A DNA stretch of 64,000 nt, taken from assembly GCF_003946095.1 (NCBI RefSeq), contig NZ_RHOD01000015.1, forward strand, positions 1 through 64,000, given 5' to 3'. Under the pieces are notes generated by a model. The model did no database searches, had not been told where the DNA came from, and saw nothing but the letters and a program-made list of their open reading frames with translations. Origin of the DNA: Levilactobacillus lindianensis (GTDB taxonomy: Bacteria; Bacillota; Bacilli; Lactobacillales; Lactobacillaceae). Both the position numbers and the translations under genes were made by a program. Of the stretch, positions 17,163-27,008 are shown piece by piece (position 1 is the stretch's first letter; each line of letters starts with the position of its first letter).

Positions 17163-17861
17163 ATGGAAGCGCGCTTACAAGCAGCCTTTGATCACGCTCA
17201 GCACATTGTGTTCTTAACCGGAGCAGGGGTCTCGACACCGTCGGGAATCCCGGACTACCGATCCAAGAATGGGTTGTATACCGGGCATCGCAATGCGGAA
17301 TATTATCTGAGTCACACCTGTTTAGTTCAGGAACCAGAAGTTTTTTATGATTACGTCAAACAGAACCTGTACTATCCAGATGCGCAACCCAATGTCATTC
17401 ATACTAAACAAGCCGCGCTGACCCAGCAGGATCGCGCGACGGTTATCACGCAAAACATCGATAATCTTTACCGGGTGGCGGACACGAAGCACCTGGTAGA
17501 ATTTCATGGCAATCTGTACAACGTCTACTGCCAAATCTGTGGAGAACACGTGGATTGGCACGATTACCTGAAGTCACCTTATCACGAGGCCGATGGCGGT
17601 TGGTTACGGCCGGACGTCGTGCTCTACGATGAGGGCCTCAACCAGTTGAACGTTCAGCTGGCAGTGGGCGCCATGCAACAGGCAGATCTGGTGGTGATCG
17701 TGGGGACTTCCATGCGGGTTTATCCGTTTGCGGGGCTACTGGATTATCGCAACAGCCAGGCCAATGTCGTGGTGGTCAATCAGGAATAATTAAATCTCGG
17801 TTTTGACTATGATATGGTCCAAGCCGATGCAACTGAGTTCTTCAGTGAGCTCAAGGTCTAG
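17163..17861 (+). pseudogene. Sir2-family NAD-dependent deacylase, interrupted by an in-frame TAA
   Basis: The frame encodes a sirtuin: GAGVSTPSGIPDYRSKNGLY (NAD site, residues 20-39), TQNIDNLY (about 97-103), catalytic His115 in VEFHGNLY, and one Cys pair C123/C126 (CQIC). The second zinc Cys pair is not visible; the region reads YHEADGGWLRPD. Translation stops at TAA 17787-17789 after 208 residues. The same frame then continues for 23 sense codons (LNLGFDYDMVQADATEFFSE...) to TAG 17859-17861, the usual C-terminal strand and helix of this family. One base change (for example AAA to TAA) explains it. The start ATG 17163 follows AAGAAAGGA. The truncated product may be inactive or unstable. Confidence 0.8.
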
Positions 17862-17872
17862 AGGGTGAAATT

Positions 17873-18199
17873 ATGAGCCATCAAGAAGTTATCATCCAAC
17901 TGAGGCGACTCGTGAGGCGTCTCCGCTGGCTAAACTTTCTACAGTTGATTCCGGACACCTTGCTGATTTACAGTATTATTCAGCTGGTCTTTGGTGGGCA
18001 ACTGGTGACCCTGCTCACGGTAACTTTTGCGCGCCGACAGGCTGCACTGGTAGCCGTGTTGTTTGCCCTGATTGATCTCAGCGTGACCGGGATTCGGTAT
18101 AATGATCGCCTAGCCGGTAAGCGGCTAATCAGTCAACTGAGTGGGCGATTGACGACCCCGGAAGCTGAGCTGATCAAGCAATTTGAACGTTTTAAGTAA
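17873..18199 (+). CDS. Small membrane protein, unknown
   Basis: 108 residues. A strongly basic N-terminus (RRLVRRLRW) leads into one or two hydrophobic segments (about 19-45 and 52-70), then a polar amphipathic tail. GAGGGTGAAA precedes the ATG. It lies 11 bases after the final codon of the interrupted sirtuin frame and 11 bases before the DUF72 gene, so it belongs to the same operon. No family recognised. Confidence 0.6.
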   Translation: MSHQEVIIQLRRLVRRLRWLNFLQLIPDTLLIYSIIQLVFGGQLVTLLTVTFARRQAALVAVLFALIDLSVTGIRYNDRLAGKRLISQLSGRLTTPEAELIKQFERFK

Positions 18200-18210
18200 G
18201 AGGTGACGAG

Positions 18211-19059
18211 ATGATTTCGATTGGGTTAACGACGTGGAAGGAGCATCCCGCGCTGATTGGTGGGGAGGATCGTCCCGTAACGCTCAGTGAGTACGCTGGA
18301 AACTTTCCCTTGGTTGAGTTGGATACGCCGTTCTACGGGATTCCTCGAGAATCGACTGTGGTCAACTGGCAAGCCGCAGTTCCGGAGGGCTTTCAGTACA
18401 TCTTGAAGGCCAATCAGATCATGACCCAACATGACCAGCGGGCCACACCGGCTACCACGGCCGAACGGGTCACGGCGTTTGATGACTTTAAGCAAGCGGT
18501 GACGCCACTGGTGGCCCATCAACAACTCCAAACGGTGCTCTTTCAATTTCCGCCGTACTTTAATCGGACGACGGCTAACATTCAGTACCTCCGTGACGTG
18601 CGGGTCCAAATGGAACAGTTGCCGGTGGCGGTGGAGTTCCGTAGTCCCAGCTGGTTTGAGACACCGGGGATGACTAAGGATGTCACCGACTACTTACAAT
18701 CATTGCGACTGACCAACGTCATCACCGACGAACCGCATAACTTGAACAATGGGATTCCGTTGGTAACGGCGGTGACCACGCCCGAGTTGGCGGTGGTTCG
18801 CTTGCATGGCCGTAACAAAGAGGGCTGGTTCAATCAGGGTGCCAACTGACGCAAGACCCGAACCCTCTATCGGTACAGTGAGGAAGAACTTCAGGAGATT
18901 GCCACACTGGTGAAGCGAGTGGCGACGCAGGCGCAGAACGTCTGTGTGATCTTCAACAACAACTCCGGCAAGGATGCGGCTCCGAATGCCCAGCGGCTGC
19001 AGGAGATTCTAGGCCTGCATTGGGATAATCTGGCCCCACAACAGCTGGACCTATTCTAG
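18211..19059 (+). pseudogene. DUF72 (YecE-like) protein gene, interrupted by an in-frame TGA
   Basis: The frame opens with the DUF72 signature MISIGLTTWKEHP and runs through VEFRSPSW and VRLHGRN. It hits TGA at 18847-18849, where the family has NWRK. The same frame then continues without a break for 69 codons (RKTRTLYRYSEEEL... VCVIFNNNSGKDAAPNA... QQLDLF) to TAG 19057-19059. The full frame would give 282 residues, the family norm. TGG (Trp) to TGA is the simplest change. The missing part includes the conserved FNNN segment, so the product is probably non-functional. Function of DUF72 proteins is unknown; a TIM-barrel fold is established. Confidence 0.85.
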
Positions 19060-19115
19060 GTGGCTTAGAAACGGACACTAAAAGCGATTGACCTTCAGTT
19101 AAATTTAGACCTTAA

Positions 19116-19150
19116 AAACCCCGGTAAGCGCTATGGCTGAACCGGGGTTT
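19116..19150 (+). terminator. Terminator-like hairpin before metG
   Basis: AAACCCCGGT pairs perfectly with ACCGGGGTTT around a 15-base loop. The T run is short (TTTA), so termination may be partial. Confidence 0.6.
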
Positions 19151-19151
19151 A

Positions 19152-19160
19152 TGCTATACT
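19152..19160 (+). promoter_or_regulatory. Extended -10 promoter element of metG
   Basis: TGCTATACT matches an extended -10 box (TGnTATAAT type). No good -35 box is seen, as is common with extended -10 promoters. About 74 bases of leader would precede metG. Confidence 0.5.
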
Positions 19161-19215
19161 TAATTAGAATTTACACTAAAATTTAACCCCAAAATTACGG
19201 ACTAATTTAGAGTGA

Positions 19216-21267
<2,052 letters not shown>

Positions 21268-21284
21268 ATCTGTAAAAAGTCATG

Positions 21285-21336
21285 GAAAACGTGGGCGGGG
21301 GGTCGATGAGACGCCGACCCACGTTTTCAATTTTTA
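21285..21336 (+). terminator. Terminator after metG
   Basis: GAAAACGTGGG pairs with CCCACGTTTTC (11 bp), with a further inner GGCG-type pairing, followed by AATTTTT. Confidence 0.8.
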
Positions 21337-21370
21337 ACGTTAACCGTGTCACACACTTAGGAGGATCATG

Positions 21371-22150
21371 ATGAAAATCTTTGATTCACATACCCATTTG
21401 AACAGTGAAGAATTCATTCAGGAGGTCCCACGCTACCTGAAGCAGGCGGCAGATCTGGGCGTGGTCAAGATGACCAATATTGGCTCTAATACCCAGCTAA
21501 ACGCCGATGCGATCAGGTTGGCGCACCAGTACCCCCAGCTGTATGCGGCGGTGGGGTGGCATCCCGAGGATTCTAAGAATTACGATGCGGCCAAAGAAAA
21601 GCTCTTAGAGGAGCAGTTGACCGATGACCGCGTTGTGGCACTCGGGGAGATCGGCCTGGATTATCACTGGGACACGTCACCCCAGGATATGCAACGCAAG
21701 GTCTTTGCGCGGCAGATTGCGATCGCTAAGGAAATTGGCAAGCCGATCGTGGTCCACAACCGTGATGCCTTTGAAGATACTTACCGTATCATTAAGGAAG
21801 CCGACATCCGTGACATCGGAGGCGTCATGCACAGTTTCAATGGTGATCCCGAATGGCTCAAGAAGTTCTTGGATTTGGGGATGCACATCTCTTACTCCGG
21901 GGTGGCCAGCTTTAAGAATGCCCACGAGGTTCATGACGCCGTGCGGGCGACGCCACTCGACGTGATGATGGTCGAGACGGATGCGCCGTATTTGACGCCG
22001 GAACCCCATCGTGGTGAACAGAACGAACCCGGCTTTACCCGTTATACGGTGGAAGCTGTGGCCAAGGAACGTGAGACGACGCCGGAAGAGATTGCGGCAG
22101 CCACTTACCACAACGCAGAGGAGTTTTATCACATTAATGAAAAAGATTAA
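21371..22150 (+). CDS. tatD: TatD-family metal-dependent deoxyribonuclease
   Basis: 259 residues, TIM-barrel amidohydrolase-like. Metal-ligand motifs are visible in order: DSHTHLN (start), ALGEIGLDYHWD (about 92-103), VVHNRDA (about 129), MHSFNGD (about 154) and VETDAPYLTP (about 203). TatD proteins act as 3'-5' DNA exonucleases in repair. The second of two adjacent ATGs is chosen because it has better spacing from AGGAGG. The last 14 bases overlap the rnmV start, so the two genes are translationally coupled. Confidence 0.93.
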   Translation: MKIFDSHTHLNSEEFIQEVPRYLKQAADLGVVKMTNIGSNTQLNADAIRLAHQYPQLYAAVGWHPEDSKNYDAAKEKLLEEQLTDDRVVALGEIGLDYHWDTSPQDMQRKVFARQIAIAKEIGKPIVVHNRDAFEDTYRIIKEADIRDIGGVMHSFNGDPEWLKKFLDLGMHISYSGVASFKNAHEVHDAVRATPLDVMMVETDAPYLTPEPHRGEQNEPGFTRYTVEAVAKERETTPEEIAAATYHNAEEFYHINEKD

Positions 22151-22709
22151 AGAAGTCCTAGTCGTCGAAGGCAAGGACGATACGAAACAAATTAACCGGG
22201 CAGTCAACGCAGATACCATTGAAACTCGGGGGTCCGCGATTGACGAGGATACCCTAGCACTGATTGCCAAGCTCGCCGACCAACGCGGGGTCATCATCTT
22301 TACCGATCCCGATTTTTCCGGTGAAAAGATTCGAAAGATTGTGGCCGAAGCCGTGCCTAACGCCAAGCACGCCTTCCTCCCGAAGGCTGCTGGGCGGCCG
22401 GATAAAGCTGGGGGCTCACTGGGCGTGGAACATGCTAGTCCAGAGGCTATTCGCACAGCACTAGATCATGTTTACACAGAAACCGACGCCGCACCGACCC
22501 TCATCACCCATGAGGATTTGATGGCCGCCGGGCTTATTGGCGGTGCCGGCGCTAAAGCCCGCAGAGAACAACTGGGGGAGCTCCTCCAGATTGGTTACGT
22601 TAATGGCAAGCAACTTGAAAAACGGCTCCGGATGTTTAGCATCCAACCCGCAGACTTTGCGGCCGCCGTCAAACAGATTCGAGAAAGGGAGAACGCCCAT
22701 GAACAATAG
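22137..22709 (+). CDS. rnmV: Ribonuclease M5
   Basis: 190 residues with an N-terminal TOPRIM domain: VVEGKDDTKQI (catalytic Glu) and FTDPDFSGEKIRK (DxD). The end carries the family's RNA-binding region (GGAGAKARREQLGELLQIGYVNGKQ). RNase M5 matures 5S rRNA in Firmicutes; the 5S gene itself lies at the start of this window. The start ATG is inside the end of tatD, and the end overlaps the ksgA start by 11 bases. Confidence 0.95.
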   Translation: MKKIKEVLVVEGKDDTKQINRAVNADTIETRGSAIDEDTLALIAKLADQRGVIIFTDPDFSGEKIRKIVAEAVPNAKHAFLPKAAGRPDKAGGSLGVEHASPEAIRTALDHVYTETDAAPTLITHEDLMAAGLIGGAGAKARREQLGELLQIGYVNGKQLEKRLRMFSIQPADFAAAVKQIRERENAHEQ

Positions 22710-23589
22710 TGCCCCAGAGATTGGATCACCAGCTAGAACAAAAGCCATCCTGACCCGTTACCGGTTAGTGGCTAAGAAGAGTCTGGGTCAGAATTTCTTG
22801 TCCGATCTGAATATTTTGCGTAACATTGTCAATGTCGCCGAGGTCACGGAAGACGATAACGTCATTGAAATTGGTCCCGGGATTGGGGCTTTGACCGAAC
22901 AGATTGCCAAGCGCGCACGTCGGATCGTGGCCTTCGAAATTGATGACAACCTCTTACCCGTCTTGGACGAAACATTGGCGGATTACGATAACATCAAGAT
23001 CATCAATCAAGATATCTTGAAGGCTAACTTGGCTGAGGTCATTCACAACGAGTTTGAACCAGGCCATCCCGTTAAACTGGTGGCTAATCTTCCGTATTAC
23101 ATCACGACACCGATCTTGATGGGGGTCCTCCAGAGTGGGGTGGCCTTCGATGAGATCGTGGTGATGATGCAAAAGGAAGTTGCTGATCGCCTGGTAGCCG
23201 AACCTGGAAACAAGGCCTACGGGTCACTGTCTGTGGTGATGCAGTATAAGGCGCACGTTGCCGTGGCCTTCGATGTGCCCCGGACGGCCTTCATCCCGCA
23301 ACCCAACGTGGATTCCGCAATTATTCGGTTGACGCCAAGGGAGCCACTCCCGGTTAAACCGTACGAAGAAGAAGCCTTATTCAAGTTCGTTAAGGGCTGC
23401 TTTATTCACCGGCGGAAGACGTTGTGGAACAATTTACAAGGCCTCTTTGGCAAGCAACCTGAGGTCCGTGAACGTTTGGCAACCGTTCTGGAAACGGTTG
23501 GCATCTCTCGGCAACTACGGCCAGAACGGCTAACCCTGATAAACTTTATCGAATTAACCAACGCTTTTCACAATGAAGGACTTATGTAA
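22699..23589 (+). CDS. ksgA: 16S rRNA A1518/A1519 dimethyltransferase
   Basis: 296 residues. SAM-binding motifs: KKSLGQNFL at the N-terminus, VIEIGPGIGALTEQ (motif I), and the adenine-site motif NLPYYITTPI (N-L-P-Y) near residue 130. KsgA dimethylates two adjacent adenosines near the 3' end of 16S rRNA. The start is fixed by GAAAGGGAGAA and by overlap with rnmV. tatD-rnmV-ksgA form one unit, the same order as in B. subtilis. Confidence 0.97.
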   Translation: MNNSAPEIGSPARTKAILTRYRLVAKKSLGQNFLSDLNILRNIVNVAEVTEDDNVIEIGPGIGALTEQIAKRARRIVAFEIDDNLLPVLDETLADYDNIKIINQDILKANLAEVIHNEFEPGHPVKLVANLPYYITTPILMGVLQSGVAFDEIVVMMQKEVADRLVAEPGNKAYGSLSVVMQYKAHVAVAFDVPRTAFIPQPNVDSAIIRLTPREPLPVKPYEEEALFKFVKGCFIHRRKTLWNNLQGLFGKQPEVRERLATVLETVGISRQLRPERLTLINFIELTNAFHNEGLM

Positions 23590-23609
23590 CCCTTTTCAAT
23601 TGTGGATTC

Positions 23610-23667
23610 TTGCGGTTTAAAGTACGTTGTGGTATAATTTGCAATTTCTGTGAAACCATGCTATAAT
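23610..23667 (+). promoter_or_regulatory. Tandem promoters of veg
   Basis: Two near-consensus promoters overlap end to end: TTGCGG (23610) with 17 bases to TATAAT (23633-23638), and TTGCAA (23639) with 17 bases to TATAAT (23662-23667), the second with an extended TGC. In B. subtilis veg is known for a very strong promoter, and the arrangement here fits that. Confidence 0.8.
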
Positions 23668-23688
23668 TGTTTCACAGAGGTGAAGGGC

Positions 23689-23925
23689 ATGCCAACAAGT
23701 TTAGCGAACATTAAGAACAAACTGGACGATCGCATTGGCGACAAGTTAATGGTGATTGCTCAGGCTGGGCGTAAGAAGACGACAGAACGGCATGGCATTC
23801 TTCGGGAAACCTATCCGGCTGTTTTCGTTGTGGATTTAGACCAGAATGAAAATTCGTTCAAGCGGGTTTCGTACAGCTATACCGATATTTTAACCAAAAA
23901 CATCGAAGTCGATTTCGATGAATAA
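23689..23925 (+). CDS. veg: Veg family protein
   Basis: 78 residues, a small SH3-like soluble protein. It begins MPTSLANIKNKLDDRIG and contains the basic segment AGRKKTTERHGILRETYPAVFVV typical of the family. In B. subtilis Veg stimulates biofilm matrix genes; the molecular role is not settled. GAGGTGAAGG precedes the ATG. Position between ksgA and ispE is conserved in Firmicutes. Confidence 0.93.
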   Translation: MPTSLANIKNKLDDRIGDKLMVIAQAGRKKTTERHGILRETYPAVFVVDLDQNENSFKRVSYSYTDILTKNIEVDFDE

Positions 23926-24034
23926 ATAATTGGGCCGGTCAGGCCTTTTTATTTTGCCTAAAACCATAGTATAATGGGCTTAATTATATTCACGAGAACG
24001 GTAGACTCGGTCTATCTGGAATTAAGGTGAGCTC

Positions 24035-24889
24035 ATGCAACTGATTGAAAAGGCGCCTGCCAAGATTAACCTCGGGCTTGATACGCCCTATCATCATCAG
24101 GATGGAGCGGAAGAGTGGAACATGGTCATGACTTCCGTGGACTTGGCGGACTACGTAGAGATTCAAACGCTAACCAAGCACAAACGAATTCGGGTGGCCT
24201 CGGACAGTGGCTTCCTTCCTAACGATCAGCGGAACCTGGCGTACCAGGCCGCACACTTACTACAGACTCGCTTTCACGTCGATGAGGGGGTCAATATTCG
24301 TATTAAGAAAAACATCCCCGTGGCGGCCGGTCTTGGGGGTGGCTCTTCGGATGCTGCCGCCGTTTTACGCGGCTTGAATCAACTCTGGGATCTCGGACTT
24401 TCCTGGCAAGAGCTGGCTAAGTTAGGTCTCGAAATCGATTCCGATGTACCGTACTGTGTTTACGGTCGCACAGCCCACGTTCGCGGGCGGGGCGAGCGGA
24501 TTACCCCGCTCTCAAAGTTGCCAGCGGCATGGGTCGTTTTGGCCAAACCTAAGGTGAGTGTGTCGACCCCCAGCATTCTCCAACAGATCCGGTATGATGC
24601 TTTGGAACATCCAGACATTGAGGGCCTCTTGCGGGGAATTCGCGATCAGGACATTGACGCCATGTGTGCCGTAATGGGCAACGTCTTGGAACCTCTGACG
24701 GCGCATCGCTATCCTGAAATCACACAGCTCAAGCAACAAATGATGAAATTCGGCGCCGACGTGGCTCAGATGAGTGGGACTGGTCCCACCGTTTTTGGCC
24801 TCTGTAGTAAGCAATCACGGGCGCAGCGCGTCTTCAACGGCATGAAGGGCTTCTGTCGGGAAGTCTATTTAGTCCGGCCGTTACCATAA
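24035..24889 (+). CDS. ispE: 4-(cytidine 5'-diphospho)-2-C-methyl-D-erythritol kinase homologue
   Basis: 284 residues, GHMP kinase fold: KAPAKINLGLD at the start, the ATP loop PVAAGLGGGSSDAAAVLRG near residues 91-109, and MSGTGPTVFGL near 246. IspE phosphorylates CDP-methylerythritol in the MEP isoprenoid pathway. This genome also has mvaA of the mevalonate route, so the gene is probably an orphan kept for another reason, as in other lactobacilli. A TATAAT box at 23970-23975 can drive it. AAGGTGAG precedes the ATG. Confidence 0.93.
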   Translation: MQLIEKAPAKINLGLDTPYHHQDGAEEWNMVMTSVDLADYVEIQTLTKHKRIRVASDSGFLPNDQRNLAYQAAHLLQTRFHVDEGVNIRIKKNIPVAAGLGGGSSDAAAVLRGLNQLWDLGLSWQELAKLGLEIDSDVPYCVYGRTAHVRGRGERITPLSKLPAAWVVLAKPKVSVSTPSILQQIRYDALEHPDIEGLLRGIRDQDIDAMCAVMGNVLEPLTAHRYPEITQLKQQMMKFGADVAQMSGTGPTVFGLCSKQSRAQRVFNGMKGFCREVYLVRPLP

Positions 24890-24904
24890 GGGGGTAAGTG
24901 GTTA

Positions 24905-25486
24905 ATGAGCAGAGCGGAAACCATTTTCAACGCGATTCAGGCAGACCCACAGAATGCTGAATTGACCCAGCAGGGCCTATTGCCACTGTATCACGTGGAA
25001 CCTAATGCGACGATTCTTCTAGTGAGTCAGGCGCCCAGTCGACAGGCCCAGGCGTCGATGACGTTTTGGGACGATGCCAGCGGAAATCGGTTGCGGAGTT
25101 GGATGGGTGTCACGGAGGATGAGTTCTACCATTCCGGTAAAATTGCCGTGTTGCCCTTGGATTTCTATTATCCGGGTAAGCACGCGCACGGTGGGGATCT
25201 CCCACCGCGTAAGGGCTTTGCTGAAAAGTGGCATGGCCCGTTATTGGAACTGATGCCCAAAATTCAGTTAACACTACTGATTGGGCAATATGCGCAGAAG
25301 GCCTATCTGCCGCAGCGGCAGAAGAACCTGACGACAACGGTAGCGGCTTTTAGGGACTACTTGCCGGAATATTTTCCATTGGTTCATCCGTCGCCGCTCA
25401 ACTATGGGTGGCTACATCAGCATCCGTGGTTTGAGACGGATGTAGTACCAGAGCTACAACAACGGGTAGCAACTTTGATTCATTAA
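24905..25486 (+). CDS. Uracil-DNA glycosylase family protein
   Basis: 193 residues. ILLVSQAPSRQAQ (about 37-49) takes the place of the catalytic water-binding motif of the UDG superfamily, and HPSPLNYGW near residue 160 corresponds to the conserved HPSPL minor-groove loop. The family includes small single-domain proteins annotated as UDG-like, whose base specificity is not proven. GGGGGTAAG lies before the ATG, 15 bases after ispE, so the two are co-transcribed. Confidence 0.8.
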   Translation: MSRAETIFNAIQADPQNAELTQQGLLPLYHVEPNATILLVSQAPSRQAQASMTFWDDASGNRLRSWMGVTEDEFYHSGKIAVLPLDFYYPGKHAHGGDLPPRKGFAEKWHGPLLELMPKIQLTLLIGQYAQKAYLPQRQKNLTTTVAAFRDYLPEYFPLVHPSPLNYGWLHQHPWFETDVVPELQQRVATLIH

Positions 25487-25498
25487 AATAGATTTGAC

Positions 25499-25528
25499 CA
25501 ACTCGGGAGACGATTCTCGAGTTTTTTT
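25499..25528 (+). terminator. Terminator after the UDG-like gene
   Basis: AACTCG pairs with CGAGTT, with an inner GA/TC pair, and seven T follow. Confidence 0.8.
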
Positions 25529-25625
25529 GTTCCCAAAATCTAACAGTAAATAGTGGCAACGGTCCGTCTTTTTGGGTACAGTGGAGGTAACAAATTCGAC
25601 GAGAGTCAGGAATGGGGCAGGCAGT

Positions 25626-26564
25626 ATGGCAAAGAGTTGGCAGAAGTGGCTGGGGGCGACGGCAATTGCCGCAGCAGTCGGTACAGTTGGGGTTCTCGGT
25701 GGCGCCGCTGTGGTCTACCAGGCCGCAACGAAATCATTTAGCCGCAACCGACGTAAGACAAAGCAACGAGCGATCGCCGAAAATACCGCGGCGGATAACG
25801 CCTGGTATCTGCGGCATAATCCTGTGGAATGGACCCAGACCAGCTTGGATGGCCTAATTTTACGAGCGAGTTGCATCGAAGCCACACAACCCACCAAACG
25901 GATCGCCATCCTAGCTCACGGCTTGGGTCACGCCCGCGAACAGATGATTCCCTGGGCCAAGACCTTCCATGACTGGGGGTATACGGTTTTGATGCCCGAT
26001 GCCCGGGCTCATGGGGATAGTGAGGGTCACACGATTGGTTACGGTTGGCCGGACCGTTTCGACTATAACGGTTGGATTAATCAGGTCATCGCAACCTATG
26101 GGGCGGATTGTGAAATTGTGCTGCTCGGGATTTCCATGGGGGCCGCCACGGTTCTGGCGACGGCCGGTGAAGACGTGCCACACAATGTGAAGGCCGTCGT
26201 CGCTGATTCTGGCTATGCCTCTGTATTGGCGGAGGCCCGCTACCGCGTTCGACATAAATACCACCTGCCAGTGTACCCAATCCTGCCAATTGCCGATCAG
26301 TATTCGCGTTTAGCCGAAGGATACCGGCTTTCGGACGGAAATATCGCCCAACAGTTACGGAAAACGCACTTACCTATTCTGTTTATTCAGGGTGCTAATG
26401 ACGAAACGGTACCTGCGGAAAACCTGGATGTTTTGTACCGGGCAGCGGCTGGCCCTAAGGAAAAGTATCGGGATAATGAGGCCGGCCACATTGCCACCCG
26501 TGCCAAAGACCCGGCCAAGTATGATAGCTTGGTCAAAACGTTCCTGGAAAAGTATGTGGATTAG
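25626..26564 (+). CDS. Membrane-anchored alpha/beta hydrolase
   Basis: 312 residues. A single N-terminal hydrophobic segment (about 9-32) is followed by a basic stretch (SRNRRKTKQR), so the catalytic domain is anchored. The triad is clear: Ser in LLGISMGAA (about 179), Asp in IQGANDETVP (about 260) and His in NEAGHIAT. Oxyanion region: ILAHGLGH. It resembles extended-lid hydrolases close to the BAAT/S9-like group; substrate unknown. The start at MAKSWQKW is the most likely; an upstream in-frame ATG 18 codons earlier exists. Confidence 0.85.
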   Translation: MAKSWQKWLGATAIAAAVGTVGVLGGAAVVYQAATKSFSRNRRKTKQRAIAENTAADNAWYLRHNPVEWTQTSLDGLILRASCIEATQPTKRIAILAHGLGHAREQMIPWAKTFHDWGYTVLMPDARAHGDSEGHTIGYGWPDRFDYNGWINQVIATYGADCEIVLLGISMGAATVLATAGEDVPHNVKAVVADSGYASVLAEARYRVRHKYHLPVYPILPIADQYSRLAEGYRLSDGNIAQQLRKTHLPILFIQGANDETVPAENLDVLYRAAAGPKEKYRDNEAGHIATRAKDPAKYDSLVKTFLEKYVD

Positions 26565-26578
26565 GCATTAAGGAAAAG

Positions 26579-26611
26579 ATCCCACCGATTGAAGGTCTTG
26601 ATCGGTGGGAT
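26579..26611 (+). terminator. Probable terminator
   Basis: A perfect 11-bp stem ATCCCACCGAT/ATCGGTGGGAT with an 11-base loop, 15 bases after the hydrolase gene. The T run is poor (TGTTC). Confidence 0.6.
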
Positions 26612-26627
26612 TGTTCGTGTGTGGATT

Positions 26628-26877
26628 GGTCGCCTGCGGCTAGGAAATAATTTTCAATGACGATGGTCGAGCTCTATCGATAATCAGGGTTACTTTTTCG
26701 AGGTTGCCGAATGAGGCAATTGACCTTATATATTTGTATTGTTTCAACTTTTAATGGCTGTAAGTCATCACGAGCAAATTTCGTTTCAGAATCGACGGAC
26801 GTCCCCGGCTAAGGCGTTTTCAAAAAATATCGTTTGTTATTTATTCATGATCGTCAGCCGGGTGGCCGCAGGCGACC
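26628..26877. repeat. 250-bp segment bounded by perfect 13-bp inverted repeats
   Basis: GGTCGCCTGCGGC (26628-26640) and GCCGCAGGCGACC (26865-26877) are exact reverse complements. The segment between them is AT-rich and has no gene. The ends share GCCTGCGGCTAGG with the ends of the structured repeats at 33-48 kb. A miniature mobile element is possible; I see no clear target-site duplication. Confidence 0.6.
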
Positions 26878-26934
26878 CATGACAGTGATCCATTTCGAAC
26901 AATTAAGGTAACATTAGGAAAGTCTTAAACCCGG

Positions 26935-26962
26935 TTGACAAGCTTACATTTTCTGGTAAGAT
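26935..26962 (+). promoter_or_regulatory. Promoter of the zinc ABC transporter operon
   Basis: A perfect -35 TTGACA (26935-26940), 16 bases, then TAAGAT (26957-26962) with an extended TGG before it. Confidence 0.75.
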
Positions 26963-26965
26963 ATT

Positions 26966-26986
26966 AAACGGTAATCATTACCATTT
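26966..26986. promoter_or_regulatory. Zur-like operator
   Basis: The palindrome GGTAATCATTACC (26970-26982), with AAA/TTT extension on both sides, lies just after the -10 box. It resembles the B. subtilis Zur box (TCGTAATnATTACGA), so zinc-dependent repression of the downstream operon is likely. Which Fur-family protein binds it cannot be told here. Confidence 0.75.
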
Positions 26987-27008
26987 ACATATACGTGAGA
27001 GAAAAGAG

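Noticed and set aside
18847-18849. TGA read as an amino acid (recoding)
   Set aside because: No SECIS-like or pyrrolysine context is visible, and Trp is encoded by TGG throughout; a nonsense change is simpler.
22011-22136. Upstream extension of rnmV within tatD
   Set aside because: The RNase M5 family begins at MKKIKEVLVVEG; the extension is tatD read in another frame.
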